DNA of 64,000 nt from Acinetobacter sp. Marseille-Q1618 (GTDB taxonomy: Bacteria > Pseudomonadota > Gammaproteobacteria > Pseudomonadales > Moraxellaceae), in the NCBI RefSeq assembly GCF_902809855.1, contig NZ_CADDWJ010000003.1, positions 124,001-188,000 of the forward strand. Direction: 5' to 3'. The notes beneath the pieces are model-generated. The model had not been told where the DNA came from. It searched no databases and was given only the letters and a program-made list of their open reading frames with translations. A program made the translations under genes and the position numbers. This document shows, one piece after another, positions 16,150 to 25,767 of the stretch (within the stretch, counting starts at the first letter, position 1; every line of letters starts with the position of its first letter).

Positions 16150-19100
16150 ATGGCTAAACGTACAGACATTAAAAGCATCTTAATTATTGGTGCAGGTCCG
16201 ATTGTGATCGGTCAGGCATGTGAGTTCGACTATTCAGGCGCACAAGCATGTAAAGCCCTTCGTGAAGAAGGCTACCGTGTTATTTTGGTGAACTCTAACC
16301 CAGCAACCATTATGACTGACCCTGCAATGGCAGATGCAACTTACATTGAGCCAATCACTTGGCAAACTGTAGCAGCCATCATTGAGAAAGAACGCCCTGA
16401 TGCGGTTCTTCCTACAATGGGTGGTCAAACAGCATTGAACTGTGCCCTTGCACTAGATGAGCACGGTATTTTAGAAAAATACAATGTTGAATTGATTGGT
16501 GCGACCAAAGAAGCAATTGAAAAAGCGGAAGACCGTAAACTTTTCGATATCGCAATGCGTAAAATTGGTCTTGAATGTCCAAAAGCTGACATTGCAGAGT
16601 CAATGGAAGAAGCTTTAGAAATTCAAGCACGTTTCGGCTTCCCTGTGATTATCCGTCCATCATTCACGATGGGTGGTTCAGGCGGTGGTATTGCCTATAA
16701 CAAAGAAGAATTCATTGAAATCTGTGAACGTGGTTTCGATCTTTCACCAACGAAACAATTGTTGATCGATGAATCATTGATTGGTTGGAAAGAATACGAA
16801 ATGGAAGTTGTGCGTGATAAAAACGACAACTGTATCATCGTATGTTCGATCGAAAACTTTGACCCAATGGGCGTACACACTGGCGACTCAATCACCGTTG
16901 CACCTGCACAGACATTGACAGACAAAGAATATCAATTGATGCGTAATGCGTCTTTAGCAGTTCTTCGTGAAATCGGTGTAGAAACTGGTGGTTCAAACGT
17001 TCAGTTTGGTATTAACCCGAAAGATGGTCGTATGGTGATCATCGAGATGAACCCTCGTGTATCTCGTTCATCAGCACTTGCATCTAAAGCAACGGGTTTC
17101 CCAATTGCAAAAATCGCAGCAAAATTGGCTGTAGGTTATACCCTTGATGAATTGAAAAATGACATCACTGGCGGTACAACACCTGCATCATTTGAACCTG
17201 CGATTGACTACGTGGTAACTAAAGTTCCACGTTTCAACTTCGAAAAATTCCCACAAGCAGATGCGACTTTAACCACCCAGATGAAATCTGTGGGTGAGGT
17301 CATGGCGATTGGTCGTAACTTCCAAGAATCTGTGAATAAAGCACTTCGTGGTCTTGAAGTAGGCGCTTGCGGTTTTGATGAAAAAATCGCAGTGGGTACT
17401 GAAGGTGCACGTGAAAAAATCTTGGTTGAACTGAAAGTTCCAGGTCCTGAGCGTATTTGGTATGTGGCAGATGCATTCCGTCACGGCTTCACTCTAGAAG
17501 AAGTATTCCAAGCAACTAAGATTGATCGTTGGTTCTTGATTCAAATCGAAGACATCATTAAAACTGAAGAACAAATCAAAACCTTAGGTTTTGGTGATTT
17601 AAATGCGGACAATATCCGTTCATTTAAACGTAAAGGTTTATCCGATCTTCGCATCGCCAATTTGATGGGTATTTCACAAAAACAATTCCGTAAGCATCGT
17701 TGGAACTTGGGTGTAACACCAGTTTATAAACGTGTAGATACTTGTGCTGCTGAGTTTGAATCTGACACAGCGTACATGTATTCAACTTACGATGAAGAAT
17801 GTGAAGCAAATCCATCGACTAAAGACAAGATCATGGTGATCGGCGGTGGTCCTAACCGTATCGGTCAAGGGATCGAGTTCGATTACTGCTGTGTACATGC
17901 TGCACTTGCAATGCGTGATGACGGTTATGAAACGATCATGGTGAATTGTAACCCTGAAACCGTTTCTACCGATTACGACACATCAGATCGTTTGTACTTC
18001 GAACCGATTACACTTGAAGATGTCCTTGAAATCGTGCGTACAGAGAAGCCTAAAGGCATTATCGTACAGTACGGCGGTCAAACGCCGCTTAAATTGGCAC
18101 GTGCTTTAGAAGAAGCTGGTGCACCAATTATTGGGACATCGCCTGATGCAATTGACCGTGCCGAAGACCGCGAACGTTTCCAGCAAATGATCCAACGTCT
18201 TCAACTTCGCCAACCAAATAACAGCATCGTTAAATCTGCTGAAGAAGGTATGGCTGAAGCTGCAAAAGTCGGCTATCCATTGGTTGTACGCCCTTCTTAT
18301 GTATTGGGTGGTCGTGCGATGGAAATCGTCTATAACGATGAGGAATTAAAACGTTATTTACGTGATGCAGTACAAGCATCGAATGAAGCACCTGTCCTTC
18401 TTGACCATTTCCTTGATGATGCGATCGAAGTTGACGTAGACTGTGTATCTGACGGTAAAGATGTGGTGATTGGTGGAATCATGCAACACATCGAACAAGC
18501 AGGGATTCACTCTGGTGACTCAGCATGTTCTATTCCACCTTATTCATTGTCAAATGAAGTTCAGGACGAAATGCGTCGTCAAACCATTGCTATGGCGAAA
18601 GAGCTTGGCGTTGTGGGCTTGATGAACGTACAGTTTGCAGTAAAAGGTACTGACGTTTACATTCTTGAAGTGAACCCACGTGCATCTCGTACAGTGCCGT
18701 TCGTTTCTAAATGTATCGGTGAGTCTTTAGCGAAAGTTGCTGCACGTTGTATGGCGGGTCAATCTTTAGAATCTCAAGGATTCACCAAAGAGATTATCCC
18801 TGAACATTTCTCTGTAAAAGAAGCAGTGTTCCCATTCAACAAATTCCCTGGTGTTGACCCTGTGCTTGGGCCTGAGATGAAATCTACAGGTGAAGTAATG
18901 GGCGTAGGTAAAACTTTTGGTGAAGCATTCTATAAAGCTGTGTTAGGCTCGAATGATCGCTTACCAGGCTTACCAACCGAAGGCGAAGTAAAACACGCAT
19001 TCTTGTCTGTACGTGATTCTGACAAGCCTCGTGCTGTCGGCATCGCAAAACAACTGACTGAACTTGGTTTCAAAGTTATCGCAACCGGCGGTACTTACGA

Positions 19101-19380
19101 TGTCATCAAAGCAGCAGGTATTGAATGTGAACGTGTGAATAAAGTCACAGAAGGTCGCCCTAATATCGTTGACCGCTTGAAAAATGGCGAAATTCACCTC
19201 ATTATCAATACAACCGAAGGTAAACAAGCGCAGCAGGATTCGTTCTCGATCCGCCGCTCTGCACTACAAGGTAAAGTGTATTACACAACTACTTTGAATG
19301 GTGCGGATGCTGTATGCCAAGCTTTAGCGATTAAATTACCGATGGATGTATACCGCTTGCAAGACCTTTCTATAGGTTAA
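16150..19380 (+). CDS. carB: carbamoyl phosphate synthase large subunit
   Basis: CarB makes carbamoyl phosphate from bicarbonate, ammonia and two ATP. The 1076 residues show the duplicated ATP-grasp architecture: the first half opens with [21 protein letters not shown] and the second with [21 protein letters not shown] around residue 560. Both halves carry the [18 protein letters not shown] / [15 protein letters not shown] metal-binding segments. The C-terminal MGS-like allosteric domain ([16 protein letters not shown]) normally binds UMP and ornithine. Length and motifs are normal. It is translated right after carA with a GGAG site, and ends at a strong terminator. Confidence 0.98.
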   Translation: MAKRTDIKSILIIGAGPIVIGQACEFDYSGAQACKALREEGYRVILVNSNPATIMTDPAMADATYIEPITWQTVAAIIEKERPDAVLPTMGGQTALNCALALDEHGILEKYNVELIGATKEAIEKAEDRKLFDIAMRKIGLECPKADIAESMEEALEIQARFGFPVIIRPSFTMGGSGGGIAYNKEEFIEICERGFDLSPTKQLLIDESLIGWKEYEMEVVRDKNDNCIIVCSIENFDPMGVHTGDSITVAPAQTLTDKEYQLMRNASLAVLREIGVETGGSNVQFGINPKDGRMVIIEMNPRVSRSSALASKATGFPIAKIAAKLAVGYTLDELKNDITGGTTPASFEPAIDYVVTKVPRFNFEKFPQADATLTTQMKSVGEVMAIGRNFQESVNKALRGLEVGACGFDEKIAVGTEGAREKILVELKVPGPERIWYVADAFRHGFTLEEVFQATKIDRWFLIQIEDIIKTEEQIKTLGFGDLNADNIRSFKRKGLSDLRIANLMGISQKQFRKHRWNLGVTPVYKRVDTCAAEFESDTAYMYSTYDEECEANPSTKDKIMVIGGGPNRIGQGIEFDYCCVHAALAMRDDGYETIMVNCNPETVSTDYDTSDRLYFEPITLEDVLEIVRTEKPKGIIVQYGGQTPLKLARALEEAGAPIIGTSPDAIDRAEDRERFQQMIQRLQLRQPNNSIVKSAEEGMAEAAKVGYPLVVRPSYVLGGRAMEIVYNDEELKRYLRDAVQASNEAPVLLDHFLDDAIEVDVDCVSDGKDVVIGGIMQHIEQAGIHSGDSACSIPPYSLSNEVQDEMRRQTIAMAKELGVVGLMNVQFAVKGTDVYILEVNPRASRTVPFVSKCIGESLAKVAARCMAGQSLESQGFTKEIIPEHFSVKEAVFPFNKFPGVDPVLGPEMKSTGEVMGVGKTFGEAFYKAVLGSNDRLPGLPTEGEVKHAFLSVRDSDKPRAVGIAKQLTELGFKVIATGGTYDVIKAAGIECERVNKVTEGRPNIVDRLKNGEIHLIINTTEGKQAQQDSFSIRRSALQGKVYYTTTLNGADAVCQALAIKLPMDVYRLQDLSIG

Positions 19381-19397
19381 TTCAGTTACCGATAAGT

Positions 19398-19427
19398 CCC
19401 GCCACTCTATCGGTGGCGGGATTTTTT
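19398..19427 (+). terminator. intrinsic terminator of carAB
   Basis: CCCGCCA/TGGCGGG with a 9-nt loop followed by A and seven T residues. Confidence 0.92.
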
Positions 19428-19473
19428 TATTTTTTAAACTGTATTTTTTAAATACTTAACTTGAGGGACAACA

Positions 19474-19950
19474 ATGCAACGTTATCCTATGACACCTGAA
19501 GGCAAATTAGCCTTAGAGAAAGAATTACAGCAACTTAAAACTGTGGATCGTCCACGCATTATCGCGGCAATTGCTGAAGCCCGTGAACATGGGGATTTGA
19601 AAGAAAACGCAGAGTATCATGCTGCACGTGAGCAACAAGGTTTCTGTGAAGGTCGTATTCAAGACATCGAAGGTAAACTTGGTGCGTGCCAAGTCATCGA
19701 TGTAAAAGAACTTGAACAAACGGGTCGTGTCGTTTTCGGGGTAACTGTAACCATTGAAAACCTCGATACTGAAGAGCAAAAAACCTATAAAATCGTAGGC
19801 GATGATGAGGCTGATTTTAAAATCAATAAAATCTCTGTGAACTCACCGATTGCACGTGGACTTTTAGGTAAAAATGAAGGCGATGAAGCTAAAATCACTA
19901 CACCACAAGGTGAAGTTGAGTACGAAATCGTAAGCGTTGAATATCTTTAA
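19474..19950 (+). CDS. greA: transcription elongation factor GreA
   Basis: GreA enters the RNA polymerase secondary channel and stimulates cleavage of backtracked RNA. The 158-residue protein has the coiled-coil finger with LPAR-like start ([18 protein letters not shown]) and the acidic tip region [19 protein letters not shown] that carries the catalytic Asp/Glu, followed by the globular FKBP-like C-domain ([19 protein letters not shown]). The ATG is preceded by a good GAGGG site. It follows carB as in Pseudomonas but is separated by a terminator, so it has its own promoter. Confidence 0.97.
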   Translation: MQRYPMTPEGKLALEKELQQLKTVDRPRIIAAIAEAREHGDLKENAEYHAAREQQGFCEGRIQDIEGKLGACQVIDVKELEQTGRVVFGVTVTIENLDTEEQKTYKIVGDDEADFKINKISVNSPIARGLLGKNEGDEAKITTPQGEVEYEIVSVEYL

Positions 19951-19984
19951 TTTTTTGCTCAAGCAAAGTTTTTGATAAAATCTA

Positions 19985-20007
19985 GGGCTGATTATTCAGC
20001 CCTTTTT
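19985..20007 (+). terminator. intrinsic terminator of greA
   Basis: GGGCTGA/TCAGCCC with a 4-nt loop followed by TTTTT, 35 bp after the greA stop. Confidence 0.88.
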
Positions 20008-20079
20008 AGTTGCTTTTTACTCATTAAATCTGACTTATAAACAAATATTTCATTTAAAAAATAACCATTGTTAGCTTTT

Positions 20080-20955
20080 TTAAAGTTCATTCATTTGTTT
20101 TAATCTTTCCAAAACTGTTTCTGAAAATGGAAGCCAATAATTCCATGATTTATATTTTGGCTGATATGAGCCCCGACCTTCATTTTTCCATTCTTTAAGC
20201 ATTTGAATCATTTCTGGATTAAATGTACAATTTACCGAAACCATTCCACTTGAAAACTTACGTGCATTAAAATTAATCCCTTTAATTCTAAATTTATAAT
20301 CCTGCCAGGGTGCTTGATTATTTTTTTGCTCTTGTTTTATTGAAACTTCAAGAACCTCAACCTTTACAGTGTCATCGTTTGGCTTATTCAATAAATTATC
20401 AAGTGATATAGGATAAACCCATTTTCTATTTTCTATATTTTCAAGAATTTCTTTTTTTATTGCTTCACTTGGAACTTCAATATCATTTTTCAACAGTGAT
20501 GATAGGTCTATTTCTATGCACTTTAATTGTAGCATTTCTAAATAGTTTAACTTTTTATGATCAATAAAATGGGTAACTGCTATTTCAATTAAAATGGTTT
20601 CTCCATCAACATAAGCAACTAAATCTGGACGAATCACCCCTAATTTAAATTCAGGCAATATACGATCAAATGTCCACCAAGCAGCTTCTAAATCATGATT
20701 AGGTAACGCTGGTAAAATAAGCCCCATTGATTCTAAAACGACCTCTTTTGCATATTTATGAAGTAATGATTCGGTGTTAATAAAACAACTCTCTTTATTG
20801 CTTGCATGTGCAAAATGATGTTCCTTAATGTCTCCTTTCCGCGCTAAAACTGTTTCACCACAAGTAAAACATGTGCAATTACACGCCAATCCACGGTTCA
20901 CATTTTCAATTTTTACAATTCGATTATTTTCGTCTAAAGCTATCTTCATAGTCAT
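20080..20955 (-). CDS. CoiA-like protein with putative zinc cluster and nuclease-like core
   Basis: A 291-residue protein with the organisation of CoiA-family proteins. The N-terminus carries a Cys cluster (Cys25, 27, 29, 32 in ACNCTCFTCGE) and a HHFAH motif at 46-50. The middle has a PD-(D/E)xK-like strand pair, RPDLVAYVDGETILIEIAVTH, near residues 108-129. The C-terminal 75 residues hold a separate Trp-rich unit (QPKYKSWNYWLPF). CoiA is a competence protein in Gram-positives; outside them similar proteins are scattered accessory nucleases. The ATG has AGGA 8 nt upstream. It is divergent from the membrane/zinc-ribbon gene across 105 bp. Nuclease function is inferred, and the active-site Lys is not obvious. 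Confidence 0.7.
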   Translation of the reverse strand: MTMKIALDENNRIVKIENVNRGLACNCTCFTCGETVLARKGDIKEHHFAHASNKESCFINTESLLHKYAKEVVLESMGLILPALPNHDLEAAWWTFDRILPEFKLGVIRPDLVAYVDGETILIEIAVTHFIDHKKLNYLEMLQLKCIEIDLSSLLKNDIEVPSEAIKKEILENIENRKWVYPISLDNLLNKPNDDTVKVEVLEVSIKQEQKNNQAPWQDYKFRIKGINFNARKFSSGMVSVNCTFNPEMIQMLKEWKNEGRGSYQPKYKSWNYWLPFSETVLERLKQMNEL

Positions 20956-21060
20956 AATTAAAATCCTGTAAGAAGTTGATTTACTTATTAACTATGCTTG
21001 TGATCTAATGTTTTAAACACTGTGTAAAGTGGGTATATACAGGTACAAGAGGGTAATTAA

Positions 21061-22041
21061 ATGACTGAATTTAAAATAAAAACATTTAAAATTCTTTTTG
21101 AAATTTTAATAAATGATCCTACACAAAATAGAGCTTATGATTGTTTAAAATTTCTTTGCGAAACAACTTTAAGCAAGATTCAGCAAGATACCGTTGAACC
21201 AATAACCTTTACTAGATACCAATTAAAATCTGCTGTAGATGGAAAATCATCCGCTGATAAAATAGACCCCAAAGCTTTAGGTAAATGGATTAATGATCAA
21301 CGACTAAATTCCTTAATGGGAATAATCATTCAAAAATACGAAAAACAATTTGAAGATATTGGATATTTCCCAACTGTAAAAACCAATGACACTGTAGGTG
21401 GAAAAGGAAATGAGCGATTTTATTGGTTAGATATCATTGAAGCAGTAAATATTCAGAATAATGATGAGATAACTGAAATAAAAAACATAGCCTATTACGA
21501 ACGAACTGATCCTGCTGAAATTAAATTATCTTGGCTTTATAAATTTATTTTCAAAAAAGGGGAAATGAAAAATAAAAGTTTAAGGGGACTAGCAATGATC
21601 ATTATACTGTTTGGTAGCATAATTTTTTGGGCAATATATGTCTGTGCATTTTCTTTAGTATTAGCCAATAAAGGTCAAGGTTTTTCTTCATTAGATTTGC
21701 TTTTTATTTTATGTTTATATTTTTTCTCATATATTATGTTTAAATTCTGGGCAATTCCATTATGGAGTTTGCCTGAACACCGTGTGATTAAAGCACCTAT
21801 GTCATTTATGTCTTTAAACGAGGATTTTGTTGATATTGAAATGTATAAAGACAATAACAAGAATCAAATCACCCGAGTTACAAAATTTAAGGCAATTTGT
21901 CCGATTTGCTCATCTGATATCATATTAAAAAGCGGCAAACCTGATCAACGAGCACCATTAGTGGGTAGATGTGTCGAAAGCCCATTTGCACATGTCTATA
22001 GCTTTGATCGAGTCACAATGAAAGGTCTGCCATTAAACTAA
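21061..22041 (+). CDS. unknown membrane protein with C-terminal zinc-ribbon-like motif
   Basis: No family is recognised. The 326 residues divide into a soluble N-terminal part of about 175 residues that looks helical (with YQLKSAVDGKSSADKIDPKAL and LGKWINDQRLNSLMG, like a winged-helix or DNA-associated domain, uncertain). Two membrane segments follow (about 180-205, MIIILFGSIIFWAIYVCAF, and 212-235, LLFILCLYFFSYIMF), then a short C-terminal domain with CPIC, a later Cys and a His, suggesting a zinc ribbon. The codon usage is strongly AT-biased. It is divergent from the CoiA-like gene, and the two may form one module. Confidence 0.65.
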   Translation: MTEFKIKTFKILFEILINDPTQNRAYDCLKFLCETTLSKIQQDTVEPITFTRYQLKSAVDGKSSADKIDPKALGKWINDQRLNSLMGIIIQKYEKQFEDIGYFPTVKTNDTVGGKGNERFYWLDIIEAVNIQNNDEITEIKNIAYYERTDPAEIKLSWLYKFIFKKGEMKNKSLRGLAMIIILFGSIIFWAIYVCAFSLVLANKGQGFSSLDLLFILCLYFFSYIMFKFWAIPLWSLPEHRVIKAPMSFMSLNEDFVDIEMYKDNNKNQITRVTKFKAICPICSSDIILKSGKPDQRAPLVGRCVESPFAHVYSFDRVTMKGLPLN

Positions 22042-22110
22042 AAAATCACTATACATACTTATAAAAATGGTTAAGGAGATATATCTTTTTTCATTAATCA
22101 AAAAATATTA

Positions 22111-22149
22111 ATGACCATAAATTTACTCTCTTTCCATTTTTATGGTCAT
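22111..22149 (+). terminator. hairpin after the membrane/zinc-ribbon gene
   Basis: ATGACCATAAA (22111-22121) pairs perfectly with TTTATGGTCAT (22139-22149) around a 17-nt loop. The following tract is only partly T-rich, so terminator function is tentative. Confidence 0.45.
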
Positions 22150-22207
22150 TGTTAATTTTATCTTTTGCCTTAGAGTGTTAGAAAATAAAAATTGAAATGG
22201 AAATATC

Positions 22208-23080
22208 ATGAAAAAAGGTCGTGCTAGTAAAACTGCTGAAGCCGCAGCTGCAATTCGTGCAAATCATTATCTACATGCGCTAAACCCTGTATTTTCAGAC
22301 CCTTTTGCTTTACACATGACAAGTAAGGAATATAGAGCCTTACTTTCTTCAAAACTTGTCAGCAAAGCCTTTAATAGCCCACTGTTAAATAAAACTTTTG
22401 GTTTACTTACAGGACAGGTCGTTGCACGTTCTCGCTATACTGAGGATTTATTAGAACTCGCCATTCAAGAAGATATTCAACAATATGTTTTGGTCGGAGC
22501 AGGTTTAGATTCTTTCGTTTTACGCTTAGCCAAACAATTTCCACAATTAAAAATTTTTGAAGTAGATCACCCTGATACGCAAAAACTTAAAATAGAAAAA
22601 CTCAGTCAATTAGCAGAAATCCCAGCGAATGTTGAATTTGTATCTATTGATTTTGAAAAAGAAAAATTATTTGATGCTTTAGCGCGTAGTCAATATGATG
22701 AAAATAAAGCGGGATTCTTTTCTTGGTTAGGTACAACGCATTATTTAAATCCTAAAACTACCTTTGCTACTTTACAAAATATCGCATCTTTTGCCCATAC
22801 TGGCAGCGAAGTGGTGATGGACTATTCGGTGGATTATAAAGAATTACAAGGAATTGAGCGTATCGGCACTTTTGCTGTTTCTCAATTTACCCGACTTTTA
22901 AAAGAGCCTTTGATTGGTGCTTTTATGTCAGAAAACTTACATCAAACTGTTGAAAATATGGGTTATATTGTCATTGAAGATTTATCTGGAAAAGCCATTA
23001 CTGAACGCTATTTTCAGCAACGTCCCGATCATATCCGTCATACCCATGCAACGCATTTGATTCATTTAAAATTAGCTTAG
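22208..23080 (+). CDS. LCM-family class I SAM-dependent methyltransferase
   Basis: The 290-residue protein matches the leucine carboxyl methyltransferase-like family (TIGR00027 type). It opens with KTAEAAAAIRANHYL, followed by SDPFALHMTSKEY and RSRYTEDLLELAIQEDIQQYVLVGAGLDSFVLRLA (written here only to its motif: YVLVGAGLDSF is motif I), FEVDHPDTQKLK (acidic SAM-ribose contact) and a FFSWLGTTHYL segment. Bacterial members often act in secondary metabolism or lipid modification, but substrates are generally unknown. No signal peptide is present. It stands between the membrane/zinc-ribbon gene and the CatB-like gene on the same strand. Confidence 0.82.
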   Translation: MKKGRASKTAEAAAAIRANHYLHALNPVFSDPFALHMTSKEYRALLSSKLVSKAFNSPLLNKTFGLLTGQVVARSRYTEDLLELAIQEDIQQYVLVGAGLDSFVLRLAKQFPQLKIFEVDHPDTQKLKIEKLSQLAEIPANVEFVSIDFEKEKLFDALARSQYDENKAGFFSWLGTTHYLNPKTTFATLQNIASFAHTGSEVVMDYSVDYKELQGIERIGTFAVSQFTRLLKEPLIGAFMSENLHQTVENMGYIVIEDLSGKAITERYFQQRPDHIRHTHATHLIHLKLA

Positions 23081-23147
23081 GCTATTTACTTACGCTTTGT
23101 ATTAAAGTCATATAAAATAGTGCAACCACTCACCTGCTGTATTTTAT

Positions 23148-23768
23148 ATGACTGATTCCATTAACTCGCCTGTAAAACATTGGTGTGAGTTTGAGTTTAT
23201 TTCCAAGACGGTAAATAATCCAAACATTCACATCAAAGGGAATTATTCTTATTATTCAGCGTATTGGGATCAGGGATTTGAGCGTTGTGTGGTTCGTTAT
23301 TTGCATGATAAGCCATCCACACCTGAGAAGCCGATTGATCAACTTTATATTGGTAACTTTGTTTGTTTTGGTGCTGAATGCGTCATAATGATGGGTGGTA
23401 ATCAGTTACACCGTACCGACTGGATTTCGGCTTTTCCGTTTGATACACGGAGTTTTGTTCCCGCTGGGGACACACGCATTGGGGATGGTTGTTGGATCGG
23501 TAGTCGTGCCATGATTATGCAAGGTGTGACTTTGGGTGAAGGCGCGGTGGTGGCAACGGGTGCGGTGGTGACTCAAGATGTACCACCTTATGCCATCGTG
23601 GGTGGCATTCCTGCAAAAATTATAAAATATCGTTTTTCAGAAGAAGATATTAAAAAACTGCTTTCTCTTAAACTTTATGAAATGGATGAAAAGCAGTTTT
23701 TAAAAATGCGGGATAAGTTACAGACGGGAGAAATCAACAGCTTATTTCTTTACTTTAAAGGAAGTTAA
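23148..23768 (+). CDS. CatB-like xenobiotic/O-acetyltransferase
   Basis: A 206-residue left-handed beta-helix acetyltransferase of the CatB/Vat (XAT) group. The N-terminus [17 protein letters not shown], the [25 protein letters not shown] block with the catalytic His88, and the hexapeptide coils [20 protein letters not shown] and [14 protein letters not shown] are visible, ending with [17 protein letters not shown]. Compared with CatB3-type enzymes the loop between FPF and the C-terminal coils is about 11 residues shorter. It uses acetyl-CoA in the cytoplasm. The acceptor is unknown, and a chromosomal xenobiotic acetyltransferase is not evidence of chloramphenicol resistance. It is convergent with the KAP gene, 7 bp apart. 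Confidence 0.85.
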   Translation: MTDSINSPVKHWCEFEFISKTVNNPNIHIKGNYSYYSAYWDQGFERCVVRYLHDKPSTPEKPIDQLYIGNFVCFGAECVIMMGGNQLHRTDWISAFPFDTRSFVPAGDTRIGDGCWIGSRAMIMQGVTLGEGAVVATGAVVTQDVPPYAIVGGIPAKIIKYRFSEEDIKKLLSLKLYEMDEKQFLKMRDKLQTGEINSLFLYFKGS

Positions 23769-23775
23769 TATTCCA

Positions 23776-25197
23776 TTATGATAAATTTGAATTTAAATAA
23801 AGTTCATATTGTGATGAAATATCTAAATGGTTTTTTAAAGATTCTAAAGAATACTTTGAATATAAATCAACAAGCTCTTTTTCTATTTTTTCCTTTGGAT
23901 TAGGACTAATAATATTTTGATACCGTCCATATATTTTTAAGATTTGTTCTAACAAAAATAAAAATTCAACTGCATCAATTTCAAATTGTAGCTTTAAAAT
24001 TCTTTCTATATCCTCTAACTCTTTTTTGGACAATGTTTGAAAAGTTATTGAACCATTTTCAACTATCGATCTGTATATATTATTACTAAACAATTCAATT
24101 TTATCTAATAAATTTAATGGATTAGTAATTATAGCCAACATCAAAAACATATTCTTTTTTGTGTCATTTGTCCTTAACAATGCGTACTCATTAATTTTCT
24201 TTTTTAAAAATCTAGGTGATATATTTTTTTCAGTCAATGCAAAATAAAGAATTAAATTAATATCATCAGACTCCTCACCCACAGCATAGAGTAATTTTTT
24301 TAAAACTGAAAAATAAGCTATTTCGTTCTTATTTAATTTAGAAATCAACGGTAAAGGTATTAAGAAATCCACAAACTTATCTAAATACTCTTCACCCAAC
24401 TTTTCATCATAACCATAGTTATGACAAACCACTTTTGAAAATTGAGTTTTATCCATCACCAAAACAAATACAATTTTCGGAATATCAAAAAAATGTTTAA
24501 TTCTTTCAATCAAACGAATTGCAAAATCAGGGCGACAGCGATCTAACTCATCAATAATAAAAACAAGTGATTTATCTAAACTTTCAGCTAATTTACCAAG
24601 TGTTTCCTTAAAAGCACTTAAAGACTGTTTTTCCTCTTCATAATCATCAATTTTATTTTGAATTGCTTCTGTAACTTTCTCACCAATATTATCAGTGACA
24701 TTGTCTACAATATCATCGTACTTTTCTTTAATAGATTCATTATCAATCTTTAAAAATGGAATGATTCCACCTGTCAATGCAAAACTAATCATAGATGCTA
24801 TTATTGTAGGCGCTTGAGTCAATAAACCTTGTTGCATCACAGCAGCTGCTTTTTTAAATTTATGCACCAAACTTTTATCAGCAGTTTGATCTAATCTTGC
24901 AGCAATCTCAGAAGAAATTACTAAAAAAGGGTCTTCCAAATAATCATTTGCAAAAGCATCTAAATAAATCACATTATGGTTTTCATCCTCTAGATGCTTT
25001 TTCCAGTGACGAACAAACCATGTTTTCCCCTCACCCCAACGCGCATCTAAAGCAAGTACAGCCCCACAATTCAAACGATCTACATAACGTGTAAGCTGTT
25101 CACCTAAACGCTTACGATCCCAAAGATCGCCCTCCCAAGCTTGCTCAATATGATCTAGATTTGTACGTTGCCAATTCACCTGGTTTTGTTCAGACAT
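23776..25197 (-). CDS. KAP-family P-loop NTPase
   Basis: A 473-residue KAP NTPase. The Walker A region is DARWGEGKTWF (about residues 51-61), lacking the first Gly of the classical loop but matching the KAP form WGxGK(S/T). Walker B is VFIIDELDRCRPDFA near residue 217, followed by the KAP signature IPKIVFVLVMDKTQF. Between Walker A and B lies a hydrophobic stretch (TIIASMISFALTGGIIPFL, about 129-147), the membrane insertion typical of the family. KAP proteins include the phage-exclusion protein PifA, and many are defence-associated; a role here is inferred from family and location. The AT-rich second half is diverged. Confidence 0.85.
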   Translation of the reverse strand: MSEQNQVNWQRTNLDHIEQAWEGDLWDRKRLGEQLTRYVDRLNCGAVLALDARWGEGKTWFVRHWKKHLEDENHNVIYLDAFANDYLEDPFLVISSEIAARLDQTADKSLVHKFKKAAAVMQQGLLTQAPTIIASMISFALTGGIIPFLKIDNESIKEKYDDIVDNVTDNIGEKVTEAIQNKIDDYEEEKQSLSAFKETLGKLAESLDKSLVFIIDELDRCRPDFAIRLIERIKHFFDIPKIVFVLVMDKTQFSKVVCHNYGYDEKLGEEYLDKFVDFLIPLPLISKLNKNEIAYFSVLKKLLYAVGEESDDINLILYFALTEKNISPRFLKKKINEYALLRTNDTKKNMFLMLAIITNPLNLLDKIELFSNNIYRSIVENGSITFQTLSKKELEDIERILKLQFEIDAVEFLFLLEQILKIYGRYQNIISPNPKEKIEKELVDLYSKYSLESLKNHLDISSQYELYLNSNLS

Positions 25198-25284
25198 TAT
25201 GTATTCATTATCAAAAAGTTAAAATCATTATGCACTCTATAGTTTTTGTTTTCTAGATTTACATCTCGAATAAATTTTAAGCAT

Positions 25285-25329
25285 AAAAAAGCCCAAACTA
25301 TTCCAAGCATTCACTTAAAACGTTTGGGC
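25285..25329 (-). terminator. intrinsic terminator of the small acidic gene
   Basis: On the minus strand GCCCAAAC (25322-25329 complement) pairs with GTTTGGGC (25291-25298 complement) around a 23-nt loop, followed by six T residues. Confidence 0.8.
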
Positions 25330-25347
25330 AATTTCTACTAAAGCCGT

Positions 25348-25596
25348 TTAATCTTTTGACTCATCTGGTGGCACTTCAGTAATTTTCCCACCACGTGCTA
25401 AAAATGCAGCAACTTCATCTTCCAATGCTTGACGCTGTTTTTGCTTTGCAGTCACAGTCAAAGTTTCCGCCTCAGCCAAGTCTGCATCAGATACTGTTGA
25501 ATCACTCGCAGCAGCACCTTTTTCAGCGGCTTTCGCCTCATCATCATCTACAGCGCTATCTTCAGTATTTTCATCATAATCATTCGTATCCGTCAT
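25348..25596 (-). CDS. small highly acidic protein
   Basis: An 82-residue protein rich in Asp, Glu and Ala, with the first half likely disordered (NDYDENTEDSAVDDDEAKAAE) and a short helical end (KQKQRQALEDEVAAFLARGG) that resembles the C-termini of small transcription-elongation or zinc-ribbon-adjacent proteins; no family is assigned. A good site (GGAG, 9 nt before ATG) and a strong terminator downstream support a real gene. It is monocistronic, placed between the KAP gene and the ubi operon. Confidence 0.75.
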   Translation of the reverse strand: MTDTNDYDENTEDSAVDDDEAKAAEKGAAASDSTVSDADLAEAETLTVTAKQKQRQALEDEVAAFLARGGKITEVPPDESKD

Positions 25597-25767
25597 TTAC
25601 GCTCTCTCCCCATGAATGACTTATCTTACAAAAACGAGTTCCTAATTACGAAGAAATGTACCAATCTCTCAAGCATTCGCCTAGTGCTAAATACATAAAA
25701 ATCGTATTTTTTTCACCCAAATTCGTAATTTTTTTTAAATGATCGACCAAAAAATAGCACTTTCAAT

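Noticed and set aside
20080-20955. Competence operon
   Set aside because: The CoiA-like protein has no competence genes nearby; the family name does not imply competence in this organism.
23148-23768. Chloramphenicol resistance gene
   Set aside because: CatB-family fold is clear, but many chromosomal xenobiotic acetyltransferases have no resistance function, and the gene is not in a mobile context.
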